Source of the DNA: DATNPH01 sp036703315 | GTDB taxonomy: Bacteria; Cyanobacteriota; Cyanobacteriia; Cyanobacteriales; Coleofasciculaceae | Length of the DNA: 59,415 nucleotides | Direction of reading: 5' to 3' | Assembly (NCBI GenBank): GCA_036703315.1 | Contig: DATNPH010000083.1 | Span: forward strand, 1 to 59,415 | In this document: in pieces, positions 25,969 to 33,856 of the stretch | Position numbering within the stretch: position 1 is the first letter of the stretch | Layout: each line of letters starts with the position of its first letter | Notes under the pieces: generated by a model | What the model was told of the DNA's origin: nothing | Seen by the model: only the letters and a program-made list of their open reading frames with translations | The model's database searches: none | Translations under genes and position numbers: made by a program

Positions 25969-26217
25969 ATGAACCTTGAACTTTATCAGTCTGTAGCCCT
26001 GCATCGTGATTTACCAGAACATAATCTGAAAAAAGGGGATGTAGCAACGTTGATTGACTGCATACCTCATCCAAACGGAGGAGAAGATGGCTACATCCTA
26101 GAAGTATTTAACGCCATTGGGGAATCCATTACGGTAGTAGCTGTGTCAAGTTCAGATGTGGAACTGCTACGCGCTGATGAAATACTAACTGTTCGTTCAT
26201 TGGCAAAGAGCAATTAG
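25969..26217 (+). CDS. DUF4926-like small protein
   Basis: This 82-aa protein has the DUF4926 pattern: LYQSVALHRDLPEHNLKKGD, then VATLIDCIPHPNGGEDGYIL and EVFNAIGESITVVAV. It is a small beta-barrel-like fold of unknown function. DUF4926 genes commonly lie next to DUF6883 genes, as here. Its 3' end overlaps a weak open frame on the opposite strand. Confidence 0.8.
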   Translation: MNLELYQSVALHRDLPEHNLKKGDVATLIDCIPHPNGGEDGYILEVFNAIGESITVVAVSSSDVELLRADEILTVRSLAKSN

Positions 26218-26380
26218 TGATCGCCCTTACATTTAGACCAGCAATTTGTTGAGCAAACCAGCTAGCCACACTAATATTAGTTTCCTCAACCAGACGTTCT
26301 ATGGTTTGGTCTAGGAGGGGAATTGGCAACCCTTTCAACGCTGGTGATTCGGTATCATTGGGCAGAAAGTTCTCTTCCAT
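26129..26380 (-). CDS. Possible small hypothetical protein, antisense overlap with DUF4926
   Basis: This 83-aa frame starts MEENFLPNDTESPALKG with AGGTGA upstream. Residues 1-55 lie outside any other gene and have protein-like composition (LLDQTIERLVEETNISVASW), but the last third overlaps the DUF4926 gene on the other strand. It may be a small antitoxin-like or regulatory protein, or chance. If real, it is divergently transcribed from the XRE regulator. Confidence 0.35.
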   Translation of the reverse strand: MEENFLPNDTESPALKGLPIPLLDQTIERLVEETNISVASWFAQQIAGLNVRAITNCSLPMNEQLVFHQRVAVPHLNLTQLLP

Positions 26381-26409
26381 TCGAGTTCACCTGATTGATT
26401 CAGAATAAG

Positions 26410-26464
26410 GTTGTTGGTTCAAACAACGTTCAGTCTTACAAATGTTGTTGGTTTGATTAACATT
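26410..26464. promoter_or_regulatory. Operator-like inverted repeats upstream of the XRE regulator
   Basis: GTTGTTGGTTCAAACAAC (26410-26427) and an imperfect palindrome with AATGTT/AACATT ends (26441-26464) share a direct repeat GTTGTTGGTT, spaced 34 bp. The sites are 35-89 bp upstream of the XRE start codon, where autoregulatory operators usually sit. Confidence 0.5.
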
Positions 26465-26498
26465 TACTCACTCATGATCCTCTGACACGATCAGAAGC

Positions 26499-26738
26499 AT
26501 GGGAAAAGCGGGAAAAGCTCTTAGGCAAGCGTTGGAAACTTACGGGATTAGCCAGAACAAATTAGCCGTTACTCTGGGAGTTGACCGTTCTGTGGTTTTC
26601 AACTGGTTTCACGAAAAAAGAGACCCCTCTGCCGAAACCGTTGTGCAGATTGCCGAGGCACTCAAAGGCATTAATCCTGATGCGGCGGCAGAATTTATCC
26701 GGCTGTACGTCGGGGATTTCCTTCAGACTGAAGATTAG
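26499..26738 (+). CDS. XRE-family helix-turn-helix regulator
   Basis: This 79-aa protein is one HTH domain: LRQALETYGISQNKLAVTLG, then VDRSVVFNWFHEKRDPSA, with the C-terminal ETVVQIAEALKGINP helix. It has no sensor or dimerisation domain, so it acts as a small DNA-binding protein. Candidate operators lie immediately upstream. It is followed 32 bp later by aldehyde dehydrogenase on the same strand, which it may regulate (inference from position). Confidence 0.9.
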   Translation: MGKAGKALRQALETYGISQNKLAVTLGVDRSVVFNWFHEKRDPSAETVVQIAEALKGINPDAAAEFIRLYVGDFLQTED

Positions 26739-26770
26739 CTCTAGCTCATGTACCTCAGTAGGTCATCAAT

Positions 26771-28150
26771 ATGCTTACACAATTAGCCGCTGACACTATT
26801 GTTAGCAAGCAACGTCAGTTTTTTAATACCAATCAAACAAAAGACGTATCTTTTAGAATTGATGCCCTCAACCGTTTAAAGCAAGCCATTTTAGATAATG
26901 CATTAGCTATTGAAAAGGCATTAAAAGCAGATTTGAGTAAATCAGAGTTTGAAACCTATGCCACTGAAATAGGAGGTTGTTTAGCAGAAATCAAATATGT
27001 ACTTAAACATATCAAGTCTTGGGCAAAACCTAAGCGAGTTTCTACACCACCTAGCCTCTTGCCCGCTTCATCCAAAATCTATTCAGAACCATTAGGTATT
27101 GTTCTGATCATTGGTCCTTGGAACTATCCGTTTCAGCTAGTAATCTCTCCGCTGATAGGCGCGATCGCAGCAGGAAACTGTGCTGTTATCAAACCTTCAG
27201 AACTGGCGGGGAATACTTCTCATCTGTTGGCTGACATAATCTCTAAATACTTTGACCCAAATTTTATAAGTGTAGTGGAAGGAGGAAAAGAAGCCACTCA
27301 ACAGCTACTAGAAGAAAAATTTGACCATATCTTTTTTACTGGCGGCACCCAAGTGGGAAAAATCATTATGAGTGCTGCTGCCAAACATCTGACGCCAGTG
27401 ACGCTGGAACTAGGTGGCAAAAGTCCTTGCCTTGTGGATGCTGATACTCACCTAGAATATACGGCAAGAAGAATTGCTTGGGGGAAGTTCATCAATGCGG
27501 GTCAAACTTGCGTTGCTCCTGATTATCTTTTGGTAGATAGGAAGATTAAAAAAGATTTATTGCAGCAAATCAAACAATGTATTCAAGACTTTTATGGAGC
27601 AACACCAGAAACAAGTCCAGATTATGCACGGATTATTAACCAGCATCACTTTAATCGACTTTGTGAACTTCTGGATGCTGGTCAAACTATGATTGGCGGC
27701 GATACTAATCCTACTAACCGCTATATTGCCCCTACAGTGATTGATGGGGTGACTCTTGAAGATCCGGTGATGCAAGAGGAAATCTTTGGACCAATTTTGC
27801 CAGTCCTTGAATACACCGATCTAAGTGAAGCGATCGCGCTAGTTAACTCCCGACCCAAACCCCTTGCCCTCTACTTCTTCTCCAACAACAAGGAGCATCA
27901 AGAGCGGGTATTGCGAGAGACTGCATCTGGCGGTGCCTGTATCAATGACACCATCGTGCATCTAGCTTTGCCCACCTTGCCGTTTGGCGGTGTTGGTGAC
28001 AGTGGCATTGGTCAATACCACGGGAAGGCAAGTTTTGACACCTTTTCCCATCAAAGAAGTGTGCTCAACCAATCTTTTCTGGTTGATGTGAAGTTAAGAT
28101 ACGCTCCTTACAAAGGCAAGATCAAGTTACTGAAATGGTTGATTGGTTGA
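26771..28150 (+). CDS. Aldehyde dehydrogenase, class 3 type
   Basis: This 459-aa NAD(P)-dependent enzyme oxidises aldehydes to acids. The catalytic cysteine lies in NAGQTCVAPDYLLVD (about residue 246) and the general-base glutamate in TLELGGKSPCLVD (about 213). The cofactor-binding GPWNYPFQLV and FFTGGTQVGKIIM are clear. The short length (about 460 aa) and the hydrophobic, Lys-rich C-terminus (YAPYKGKIKLLKWLIG) resemble membrane-associated fatty aldehyde dehydrogenases. In cyanobacteria such enzymes can process fatty aldehydes, which is inference here. Confidence 0.95.
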   Translation: MLTQLAADTIVSKQRQFFNTNQTKDVSFRIDALNRLKQAILDNALAIEKALKADLSKSEFETYATEIGGCLAEIKYVLKHIKSWAKPKRVSTPPSLLPASSKIYSEPLGIVLIIGPWNYPFQLVISPLIGAIAAGNCAVIKPSELAGNTSHLLADIISKYFDPNFISVVEGGKEATQQLLEEKFDHIFFTGGTQVGKIIMSAAAKHLTPVTLELGGKSPCLVDADTHLEYTARRIAWGKFINAGQTCVAPDYLLVDRKIKKDLLQQIKQCIQDFYGATPETSPDYARIINQHHFNRLCELLDAGQTMIGGDTNPTNRYIAPTVIDGVTLEDPVMQEEIFGPILPVLEYTDLSEAIALVNSRPKPLALYFFSNNKEHQERVLRETASGGACINDTIVHLALPTLPFGGVGDSGIGQYHGKASFDTFSHQRSVLNQSFLVDVKLRYAPYKGKIKLLKWLIG

Positions 28151-28507
28151 GAGGGAGTGGACAGTAGGAGAGTAGCTCAAAAGGTAGGTTTTTCACAAAA
28201 GAGTGAGTAGGGACTATTCCCTTGAACGAAATCAAGAGATTTTTCTCCCATGCCTCCCATGCTAGGAGAATAGCGTTGGGGAATAAAGGGGAATCTAAAA
28301 AACCTACAGCTCGCGAGACTTGCCAGTCTCTTCATTTTGTGATGCAGTCTCAGCGCCAACTCTACAGAGAGGTGATTCATATCACACAAACAAAGAGAAG
28401 CCCATCACTCAAAAGTTATTAGTATCATCACTAACCTCAATCCTGTTCATCACAGATTCTTTGGATTACAACGTGGATACTGACAAAAGAATTCAGGAAG
28501 CAGGGTT
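28151..28507. other. 357-bp intergenic region
   Basis: It contains a small hairpin GAGACT-TGCC-AGTCTC (28315-28330). Several short open frames have no supporting signal. It probably carries the promoter of the 63-aa gene at 28508. Confidence 0.45.
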
Positions 28508-28699
28508 ATGTCTACGATTCGTGAGATTGTTTATCAGGTTATTCAATCTGGGTATCTGACGGTAGAAGCCGAAGAGCAAATGCGACAAATGTTTGCCATT
28601 CAGTATGACCTGGAAGATATAGAGGCTTTAACTCAGTTACAACAAGCTGCTAAGTTCGGTCTGGTAAAGCAACAGTCGCGGGAGCTAGTACATTCCTGA
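28508..28699 (+). CDS. Small conserved cyanobacterial protein, 63 aa
   Basis: The protein starts MSTIREIVYQVIQSGYLTV, continues EAEEQMRQMFAIQYDLEDIE and ends in a helical segment. AGGAAGCAGGGTT precedes the ATG. It resembles other short acidic helical cyanobacterial proteins, such as the one at 48022-48237, but I know no function. A clear terminator hairpin follows 22 nt after the stop. Confidence 0.7.
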   Translation: MSTIREIVYQVIQSGYLTVEAEEQMRQMFAIQYDLEDIEALTQLQQAAKFGLVKQQSRELVHS

Positions 28700-28721
28700 A
28701 CACTCACCTAAAAATCAGTTA

Positions 28722-28758
28722 AGCCGGAGGCTACCCTACTCGTGTAAAGCCTCCGGCT
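28722..28758 (+). terminator. Terminator hairpin after the 63-aa gene
   Basis: AGCCGGAGGCT/AGCCTCCGGCT is a perfect 11-bp stem with a 15-nt loop, between the convergent small gene and the sulfite-oxidase-like gene. Confidence 0.8.
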
Positions 28759-28846
28759 AATTCAAAAACTTATGATTTAAACATATCTGGCAGGCAATGA
28801 GAACACTGTTACCGACTTGGGTAGCAGAACAATCAGAGCCGTTTTC

Positions 28847-29440
28847 TTAGTAACTGTATCGCTCTTCTGCCCAAGGCTCTCCCCTGCGGTGGTAGCCATT
28901 GCGCTCCCAAAAACCCGATTCATCGTGATCGAGAAACTCTAAACCGTTAATCCACTTAGCGCTTTTCCAAGCATAAAGGTGGGGAACGACTGTGCGCATG
29001 GGGCCGCCGTGTTCCGCAGATAACGGCTCTCCAAATAAGGTGTGTGCAAAAAAGTTTTCTTCCCGCACAAAATCCTCTAGAGGGAGATTGGTTGTATAGT
29101 CGCCGTAGCAGTGTTGCAGGACGTGAGTGACTTTTGGATCAATCTCCACATGATTCATAAAGTCGGTCACCTTGATGCCAGTCCATTGCACATCAAGTTT
29201 AGACCAGCGCGTCACACAGTGAAAATCAGCCGTGAAATCATGTTGGGGCATCGCCATAAAGTCTGACCAGCTAAAGGTTTTGGCTTTTGCCAATCCCCAG
29301 ACACGAAATTCCCAGTTTTCAGCCCTAACTTGGGGGGTTTGCCCATAGGTTAGTACTGGGAAGCCTTTGGTTAGGTATTGACCGGGAGGAACGCGATCGC
29401 TTTGCTCAGGTTCTGGTTTACGGAAAAATTTTCCGATCAT
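28847..29440 (-). CDS. Sulfite-oxidase-like molybdopterin-dependent oxidoreductase
   Basis: This 197-aa protein is the molybdopterin-binding domain of the sulfite oxidase/YedY superfamily: FTADFHCVTRWSKLDVQWTG holds the likely Mo-ligand cysteine, followed by VTHVLQHCYGDYTTNLPLED and HGGPMRTVVPHLYAWKSAKW. It lacks the C-terminal dimerisation domain of true sulfite oxidases and has no Tat signal. The substrate is unknown. The gene is monocistronic. Confidence 0.88.
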   Translation of the reverse strand: MIGKFFRKPEPEQSDRVPPGQYLTKGFPVLTYGQTPQVRAENWEFRVWGLAKAKTFSWSDFMAMPQHDFTADFHCVTRWSKLDVQWTGIKVTDFMNHVEIDPKVTHVLQHCYGDYTTNLPLEDFVREENFFAHTLFGEPLSAEHGGPMRTVVPHLYAWKSAKWINGLEFLDHDESGFWERNGYHRRGEPWAEERYSY

Positions 29441-29686
29441 GATTCCAGTAGAAAAAATTTTACGCTATTCAATGTCGCTTCTTTGCCCTCAGAGGAGTCT
29501 ATCTATTCCGTCGCCTTTTCCTAAAGTTACGACGTGAGGGCTATAGTTCCCCTCAGACTCCCCATAGGGGCTAATCAAACTGTAACGTCAGATTCTCCAT
29601 ATCATGGCAAAATCTTTTCAGCTTCGAGGTCATAGAGCAACGCATAAGACTTCTTGCTCTGTCAGCCTACTGCCTAAATTGCAGCC

Positions 29687-29863
29687 TTAGGTTTCTTCTT
29701 CCTCTTCTTCCTCTTGTGCTGGATAGACAAAGCTAGAACGCCCACTCAAAACGGCTTTACCTAAAGAGAGGGCTCTTTGGGCTTGTAGTGCAGCCTTACG
29801 CTTCCAAGTCGCCTTGCGTTTGTCTCGCTTTGATTTCGACGTTTTCTTCTTAGGAACAGCCAT
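29687..29863 (-). CDS. rpmF: Ribosomal protein bL32
   Basis: This 58-aa protein starts MAVPKKKTSKSKRDKRKATW, continues with a basic stretch and ends in a glutamate run typical of cyanobacterial bL32. The four-cysteine zinc motif of some L32 proteins is absent (C- form). It sits in the large ribosomal subunit. It is too short for a 60-aa cutoff but the family match is plain. Confidence 0.95.
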   Translation of the reverse strand: MAVPKKKTSKSKRDKRKATWKRKAALQAQRALSLGKAVLSGRSSFVYPAQEEEEEEET

Positions 29864-29929
29864 GATCTTAGAGTTCTGAATTTTCGACAGCCTTTCTATT
29901 CTAAGGCATCGCTTAGCTTAGTTTCCCAA

Positions 29930-30003
29930 CCCTTCCAAGTGAGTTGGTGCTGTTACCAGTTCATTACCCTTCCAAGTGAGTTGGTGCTGTTACCAGTTCA
30001 TTA
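29930..30003. repeat. Perfect 37-bp tandem duplication
   Basis: The unit at 29930-29966 is repeated exactly at 29967-30003. Each unit begins CCCTTCCAAGTGAG and ends CAGTTCATTA. The second copy ends one base before the stop codon of the gene at 30005. Confidence 0.9.
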
Positions 30004-30004
30004 A

Positions 30005-30847
30005 TTAGCGAGGCTGGGTGGCAGGAGACGTATTCGTTGGATTGGGTATAATCCGGTTGCGTGCACCTGGAATGTCAAGGGTTGTCGAGCCACCGGGACC
30101 AGCTCCTGGCTGAGGGGCAGCTCCGGGTTGAGGGACACCTCCGGGTTGAGGGACACCTCCGGGTTGAGGGACACCTCCGGGTTGAGGGGCACCTCCGGGT
30201 TGAGGGACACCTCCGGGTTGAGGGGCACCTCCGGGTCTAGGTATAATCCGGATGGGTGCGCCGGGAATTGGGATAGTTGTCTCACCAGTAGGAGGTACTG
30301 GCTCAGGGGTAGGCACGACTTCTGGGGTGGGTGTTGGTTCAGTCGTAGGAGATTGCCCATTCGGGTTGTTCAAGCCCAACAGCGCTTGGCTATCGCGGAA
30401 GTAAGTTGCCCAACTTTGGGTGTCAGGGCTGCTTCTCCAAGCTTGACGGCTAACTTTTAATCTCAAAACTGGGACGATGGTGCCTTCATTTTGCCCCAGA
30501 ATAGTCACGGCTACATCTGTAACCAAAATGTCTCCATCAAAACTCCGTTGGGCGGCTGCCCTAGCTACTGCCTCGGCACGGCGTACTAAGCTATCGTAAC
30601 TTTCACGAGGCTGACGGTTTAGGGAAACACTAACACTTGCTGTGTACGCATAGGCACTCTGAGGGGCAACCACTGCTGTAGTGAGCCAATGAACCCCCGC
30701 TAAGCCCAATGTTGTTACTAAACTTACAGACGTTAGTGGTTTTTGGGCAATACCTTTGAGGAAATTGGTACAAGATTTATTGAGCCAAACTGATAAGGCT
30801 GAGAGAGGTTTGAAATCCCTTGAGTTAAGCCCCAACATACGCCGCAC
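30005..30847 (-). CDS. Membrane-anchored protein with Pro/Gly-rich repeats
   Basis: This 280-aa protein has a single hydrophobic segment (LTSVSLVTTLGLAGVHWLTT, about residues 39-58). A conserved-looking extracytoplasmic domain follows (about 68-160; TASVSVSLNRQPRESYDSLV), then a Pro/Thr/Glu linker and a repeat region of about seven PQPGGV/PQPGGA units (about 205-255). The signal anchor suggests a periplasmic or cell-wall-facing protein. The first codon could be at 30847 or the next Met. Divergent neighbours do not suggest a function. The coding repeat has 18-nt units. Confidence 0.8.
   Translation of the reverse strand: MRRMLGLNSRDFKPLSALSVWLNKSCTNFLKGIAQKPLTSVSLVTTLGLAGVHWLTTAVVAPQSAYAYTASVSVSLNRQPRESYDSLVRRAEAVARAAAQRSFDGDILVTDVAVTILGQNEGTIVPVLRLKVSRQAWRSSPDTQSWATYFRDSQALLGLNNPNGQSPTTEPTPTPEVVPTPEPVPPTGETTIPIPGAPIRIIPRPGGAPQPGGVPQPGGAPQPGGVPQPGGVPQPGGVPQPGAAPQPGAGPGGSTTLDIPGARNRIIPNPTNTSPATQPR
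30105..30236 (-). repeat. 18-nt tandem repeats encoding PQPGGV/A
   Basis: About seven near-identical 18-nt units lie within the coding sequence of the 280-aa protein. Because the unit is a multiple of three, copy-number change alters length without a frameshift. Confidence 0.85.
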
Positions 30848-30993
30848 TTGCTCCCTGGTGGTTTGTTGAAATTAGCGTTTTTAGCGCGTTAGGTTTTGAG
30901 AGTAGATGCTTATATTAAAGGATTTCATCTCCTCTGTCAGTCATCAGTTGCAAAAAACAATAGACAAGGGAAAGCTTACTGCCATTTAGATTT

Positions 30994-31716
30994 TTACTTA
31001 ACTAAACTTAAAGTAGGTAAGGTTGCGCTAGCAAGTCCTGTTAACAATCCCTGGAACAACTTCATGCCGTCCGTGCCGCCTAGCAGAGGGTCACAAGCCC
31101 GTTCTGGGTGGGGCATCATGCCTAAGATCTTGCCGGTGCGATCGCAAATTCCCGCGATGTTGTTCATTGAACCATTGGGGTTGTTAGTGTTATCTGTCTC
31201 CCCTTGGCTCGAACAATAGCGAAACAGGATTTGACGGTTATCTTCCAGCCCTTTTAGAGTGTCAGCATCAGCATAGTAGCAGCCTTCACCGTGGGCAATT
31301 GGGAGTGTAATAACTTGCCCAGTTGAGTAAGTTGATGTCCAAGGAAGGTCAGTGCGTTCCACTTTTAGCGGGACGCGATCGCAAATAAAATGTAGGTCTC
31401 GATTCCGTACCAGTGCCCCCGGCAAAAGCCCCATCTCAGTCAACATCTGGAACCCGTTACAGATACCAAGAATAAACTTACCCTGCTTAGCGTGTTCTAC
31501 CACCTGACCCATCACTGGCGAAAACTGGGCAAGTGCCCCACAACGCAGATAGTCTCCATAACTGAACCCACCTGGAAGCACCACCACATCTAAGTCAGAA
31601 ATATCTGTTTCTTCGTGCCAAACCATCCGGGTTGGTGATTTAAGGAGATTGTGAGTAACATACGCCACATCGCGATCGCAGTTTGACCCAGGAAAGACCA
31701 CTATTCCAAATTTCAT
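30994..31716 (-). CDS. purQ: Phosphoribosylformylglycinamidine synthase subunit PurQ
   Basis: This 240-aa glutaminase subunit supplies ammonia for FGAM synthesis in purine biosynthesis. The class I amidotransferase nucleophile lies in FILGICNGFQMLTE, and MMPHPERACD carries the catalytic His/Glu. Start MKFGIVVFPGSNCDRD is typical. The gene overlaps purS by four bases (ATGA), indicating translational coupling. PurL is not in the window. Confidence 0.97.
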   Translation of the reverse strand: MKFGIVVFPGSNCDRDVAYVTHNLLKSPTRMVWHEETDISDLDVVVLPGGFSYGDYLRCGALAQFSPVMGQVVEHAKQGKFILGICNGFQMLTEMGLLPGALVRNRDLHFICDRVPLKVERTDLPWTSTYSTGQVITLPIAHGEGCYYADADTLKGLEDNRQILFRYCSSQGETDNTNNPNGSMNNIAGICDRTGKILGMMPHPERACDPLLGGTDGMKLFQGLLTGLASATLPTLSLVK

Positions 31717-31994
31717 GACGACGCCCCCATTAGTACAGCCACTTCAACCAATTCAAATCGGTAATTTTCAATTACTGGATTCGCCAATAACTGATCACAG
31801 ATGCGATCAAGTTGCTCCCGTGCCTTGTCTTCATTGGAAGCACACAGCATCAGTTCAATATATTTGCCTATTCTCACCTGCTCTACACCTTCGTAGCCCA
31901 GTTGCTTTATCCCTGACTCTACTGCCACACCCGCTGGATCTAAGACAGAAGGTCGAAGGGTAACATAGATGCGCGCTTGATATTTATGAATCAC
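31713..31994 (-). CDS. purS: Phosphoribosylformylglycinamidine synthase subunit PurS
   Basis: This 93-aa small subunit bridges PurQ and PurL in the three-subunit FGAM synthase. ARIYVTLRPSVLDPAGVAV and VRIGKYIELML are typical PurS blocks. Divergent from the Fur-family gene across 96 bp; purS-purQ share one transcript. Confidence 0.95.
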   Translation of the reverse strand: MIHKYQARIYVTLRPSVLDPAGVAVESGIKQLGYEGVEQVRIGKYIELMLCASNEDKAREQLDRICDQLLANPVIENYRFELVEVAVLMGASS

Positions 31995-32090
31995 AGGTAT
32001 CCCCTACATTTTAAGAAAGTCTATTTTAAAGTTTGAACGTTCAAGCCCCCAAGCTCTCAAGAAATTTCCAGGAGATTGACAAGAACAGCC

Positions 32091-32510
32091 ATGAAAGTCC
32101 AACGCACTCGCTCTCAAGATCGAATTTTAAATTTGCTCAAAACTTTGAACCGCGCCATTTCTGCTCAGGATATTTATGTCGAGTTACGCAACCGTGACCA
32201 AAGTATGGGTCTAGCAACAGTTTATCGTGCCCTTGAATCGTTGAAACTCGAAGGCGTAGTGCAAGTGCGGACACTCGCCAGTGGAGAGTCCCTCTACAGT
32301 TCCGTGCAGCGCGACCAACACCACCTCACTTGCCTCAATTGTGGGCAATCAATTCCTATCAATGAATGCCCAGTCCATCAATTAGAAACTGAGCTGCAAG
32401 ATTCCCATCAATTCAAGATTTATTATCACACGCTGGAATTTTTCGGACTATGCGATCGCTGTTCTGTGGCTAACGCCAGCAATGAAGCCGATTCAAAGAC
32501 CCACATATAA
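32091..32510 (+). CDS. Fur-family metalloregulator, probably Zur
   Basis: This 139-aa protein starts MKVQRTRSQDRILNLLKTLN, with the winged helix ISAQDIYVELRNRDQSMGLA and TVYRALESLKLEGVVQVRTL. The structural zinc site is formed by HHLTCLNCGQSIP and FFGLCDRC. The short N-terminus and overall pattern resemble cyanobacterial FurB/Zur more than Fur or PerR (recollection, not a search). ATG 32091 is chosen over an in-frame TTG at 32076 that lies on the Shine-Dalgarno sequence. It represses metal-uptake genes when metal-bound. No target is evident nearby. Confidence 0.85.
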   Translation: MKVQRTRSQDRILNLLKTLNRAISAQDIYVELRNRDQSMGLATVYRALESLKLEGVVQVRTLASGESLYSSVQRDQHHLTCLNCGQSIPINECPVHQLETELQDSHQFKIYYHTLEFFGLCDRCSVANASNEADSKTHI

Positions 32511-32534
32511 AGAGTTAGTACCGCTATGCGGAAG

Positions 32535-32562
32535 TCAAAACTCAAAACTCAAAAGTCCAAAC
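32535..32562. repeat. Heptanucleotide repeat, four units
   Basis: TCAAAAC, TCAAAAC, TCAAAAG, TCCAAAC in tandem, downstream of the Fur-family gene. Confidence 0.8.
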
Positions 32563-32766
32563 CTTCCGAGCGCACTTCCCTGTTCGGGACGCTCTCTTCC
32601 CGAATCCAGCGTGATCAAAAGTTCTTTGAGCATAGGGAAGGCGTAGTGTCCTTCATGTTTTTGTGGCATCTCAAGCCAGTAAATAGGTATATTGTTCTCG
32701 CTAGAGTACTTGCAGCCAAGCGATCACTTTTGGAGCATTTATTTTTTGGAAATCCTTAATAGCTCA

Positions 32767-33630
32767 ATGCCGAAATCGAAATCAATCCATATTCCGAAAG
32801 CGACTCGCTATCAAAATGCGGCGATCGATTACTATCAGGGACTTACAGGTTCCTCCTATCTTCATTACGGTTATTGGGAGCCGTTGCCTACCTCTAGTGA
32901 GGATTTGACGGTAGCTCAACTGCCTGCTGCTCAGGAAGCCTATACAGCTAAACTTTTGACCTTTATCCCAGAGGGAATCAATACTGTGCTGGATGTGGGC
33001 TGTGGCATTGGTGGCAATGCTGCATACCTGATTGATCGCGGGTTCACGGTTGAGGGATTGGCACCCGATCTGTTTCAGGAAGAAAAGTTTATCAATAACA
33101 CCAAAGGTCGGGCACTGTTCCACTTATCCAGATTTGAGGACTTCCAAGGAACCCGAACCTACGACCTAATTCTGTTTAGTGAAAGTAGTCAGTATATTGC
33201 GGCTGACGATTTGGCTTACGGTGCGGCTCGTCTACTCAAGGGTGGCGGCTACCTGCTGCTTGCCGATATGATGCGCACTGATACCAAATATCATGAGGGT
33301 ATCTTTTCCAATTGTCATGTCACTGGCGAGCTTCAGGCAGCATTGATGCAGGCTGGGTTCAAATTAGTGAAGGCTGAGGATATCTCGAAGAGTATTGCAC
33401 CAACGATTGACTTGTATGTTGAGACGTTTCGCACGTTTGGGCTCAGTACGATCAATTATATTGCTGCTCTAGTGGCGATCGCTGTCCCACCGTTGCACCT
33501 AATCGGTCGTTGGCTGTTCAATCGCTGGGGTAAAAAGCTGATCGACGAAGGGTTAGCTGCACGCACTATTTTTGACCGCTATCTGTGTTATGAAATCCAA
33601 CTCTGGCAGCTATCAGAAAAAGATAAATAA
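32767..33630 (+). CDS. SAM-dependent methyltransferase
   Basis: This 287-aa protein starts MPKSKSIHIPKATRYQNAAI. It has the class I methyltransferase SAM motif VLDVGCGIGGNAAYL (about residues 75-89), preceded by SSYLHYGYWEPL as in tocopherol/sterol-type C-methyltransferases. The C-terminal part has a hydrophobic stretch (INYIAALVAIAVPPLHLIG) that may contact membrane. The frame is open upstream to a TTG at 32692, but ATG 32767 fits family starts. The substrate is unknown; a lipid or quinone is possible. It converges on the large helicase. Confidence 0.85.
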   Translation: MPKSKSIHIPKATRYQNAAIDYYQGLTGSSYLHYGYWEPLPTSSEDLTVAQLPAAQEAYTAKLLTFIPEGINTVLDVGCGIGGNAAYLIDRGFTVEGLAPDLFQEEKFINNTKGRALFHLSRFEDFQGTRTYDLILFSESSQYIAADDLAYGAARLLKGGGYLLLADMMRTDTKYHEGIFSNCHVTGELQAALMQAGFKLVKAEDISKSIAPTIDLYVETFRTFGLSTINYIAALVAIAVPPLHLIGRWLFNRWGKKLIDEGLAARTIFDRYLCYEIQLWQLSEKDK

Positions 33631-33642
33631 CTTGATAGGGCT

Positions 33643-33703
33643 GCTAATTGCTAATTGCTAATTGCTAATTGCTAATTGAAAAGAGGCTAGTAGCAATTAG
33701 CAA
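33643..33703 (+). terminator. Heptamer array (GCTAATT x5) forming a terminator
   Basis: GCTAATT is repeated five times (33643-33678). Its last ten bases TTGCTAATTG (33669-33678) pair perfectly with CAATTAGCAA (33694-33703). The array thus doubles as a hairpin after the methyltransferase gene. Confidence 0.7.
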
Positions 33704-33809
33704 AAACCAAAGTTTATCTGCAGGCAAGATTTAGTGAATTGGTATCAACGATGCCTGCCTTGGTGATCGTAACCTTTGTGGGCTTTAAACCCATAACTAA
33801 AGTTTTTAT

Positions 33810-33830
33810 TTCCCTATTCCCTATTCCCTA
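33810..33830. repeat. Heptanucleotide repeat TTCCCTA x3
   Basis: Three exact TTCCCTA units lie just downstream of the large helicase gene. Confidence 0.85.
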
Positions 33831-33856
33831 TCCCTCTGCCGAAGGGAGCTTATAAA

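Noticed and set aside
30001..30460. Repeat-rich frames of 110-119 aa overlapping the 280-aa gene
   Set aside because: They read the 18-nt repeat in other frames or on the other strand (RDTSGLRDTSGL type); only the 280-aa frame has a signal anchor and a plausible start.
33643..33830. Short tandem heptamers considered as a CRISPR array
   Set aside because: The units are 7 bp with no spacers, typical of cyanobacterial short tandem repeats.
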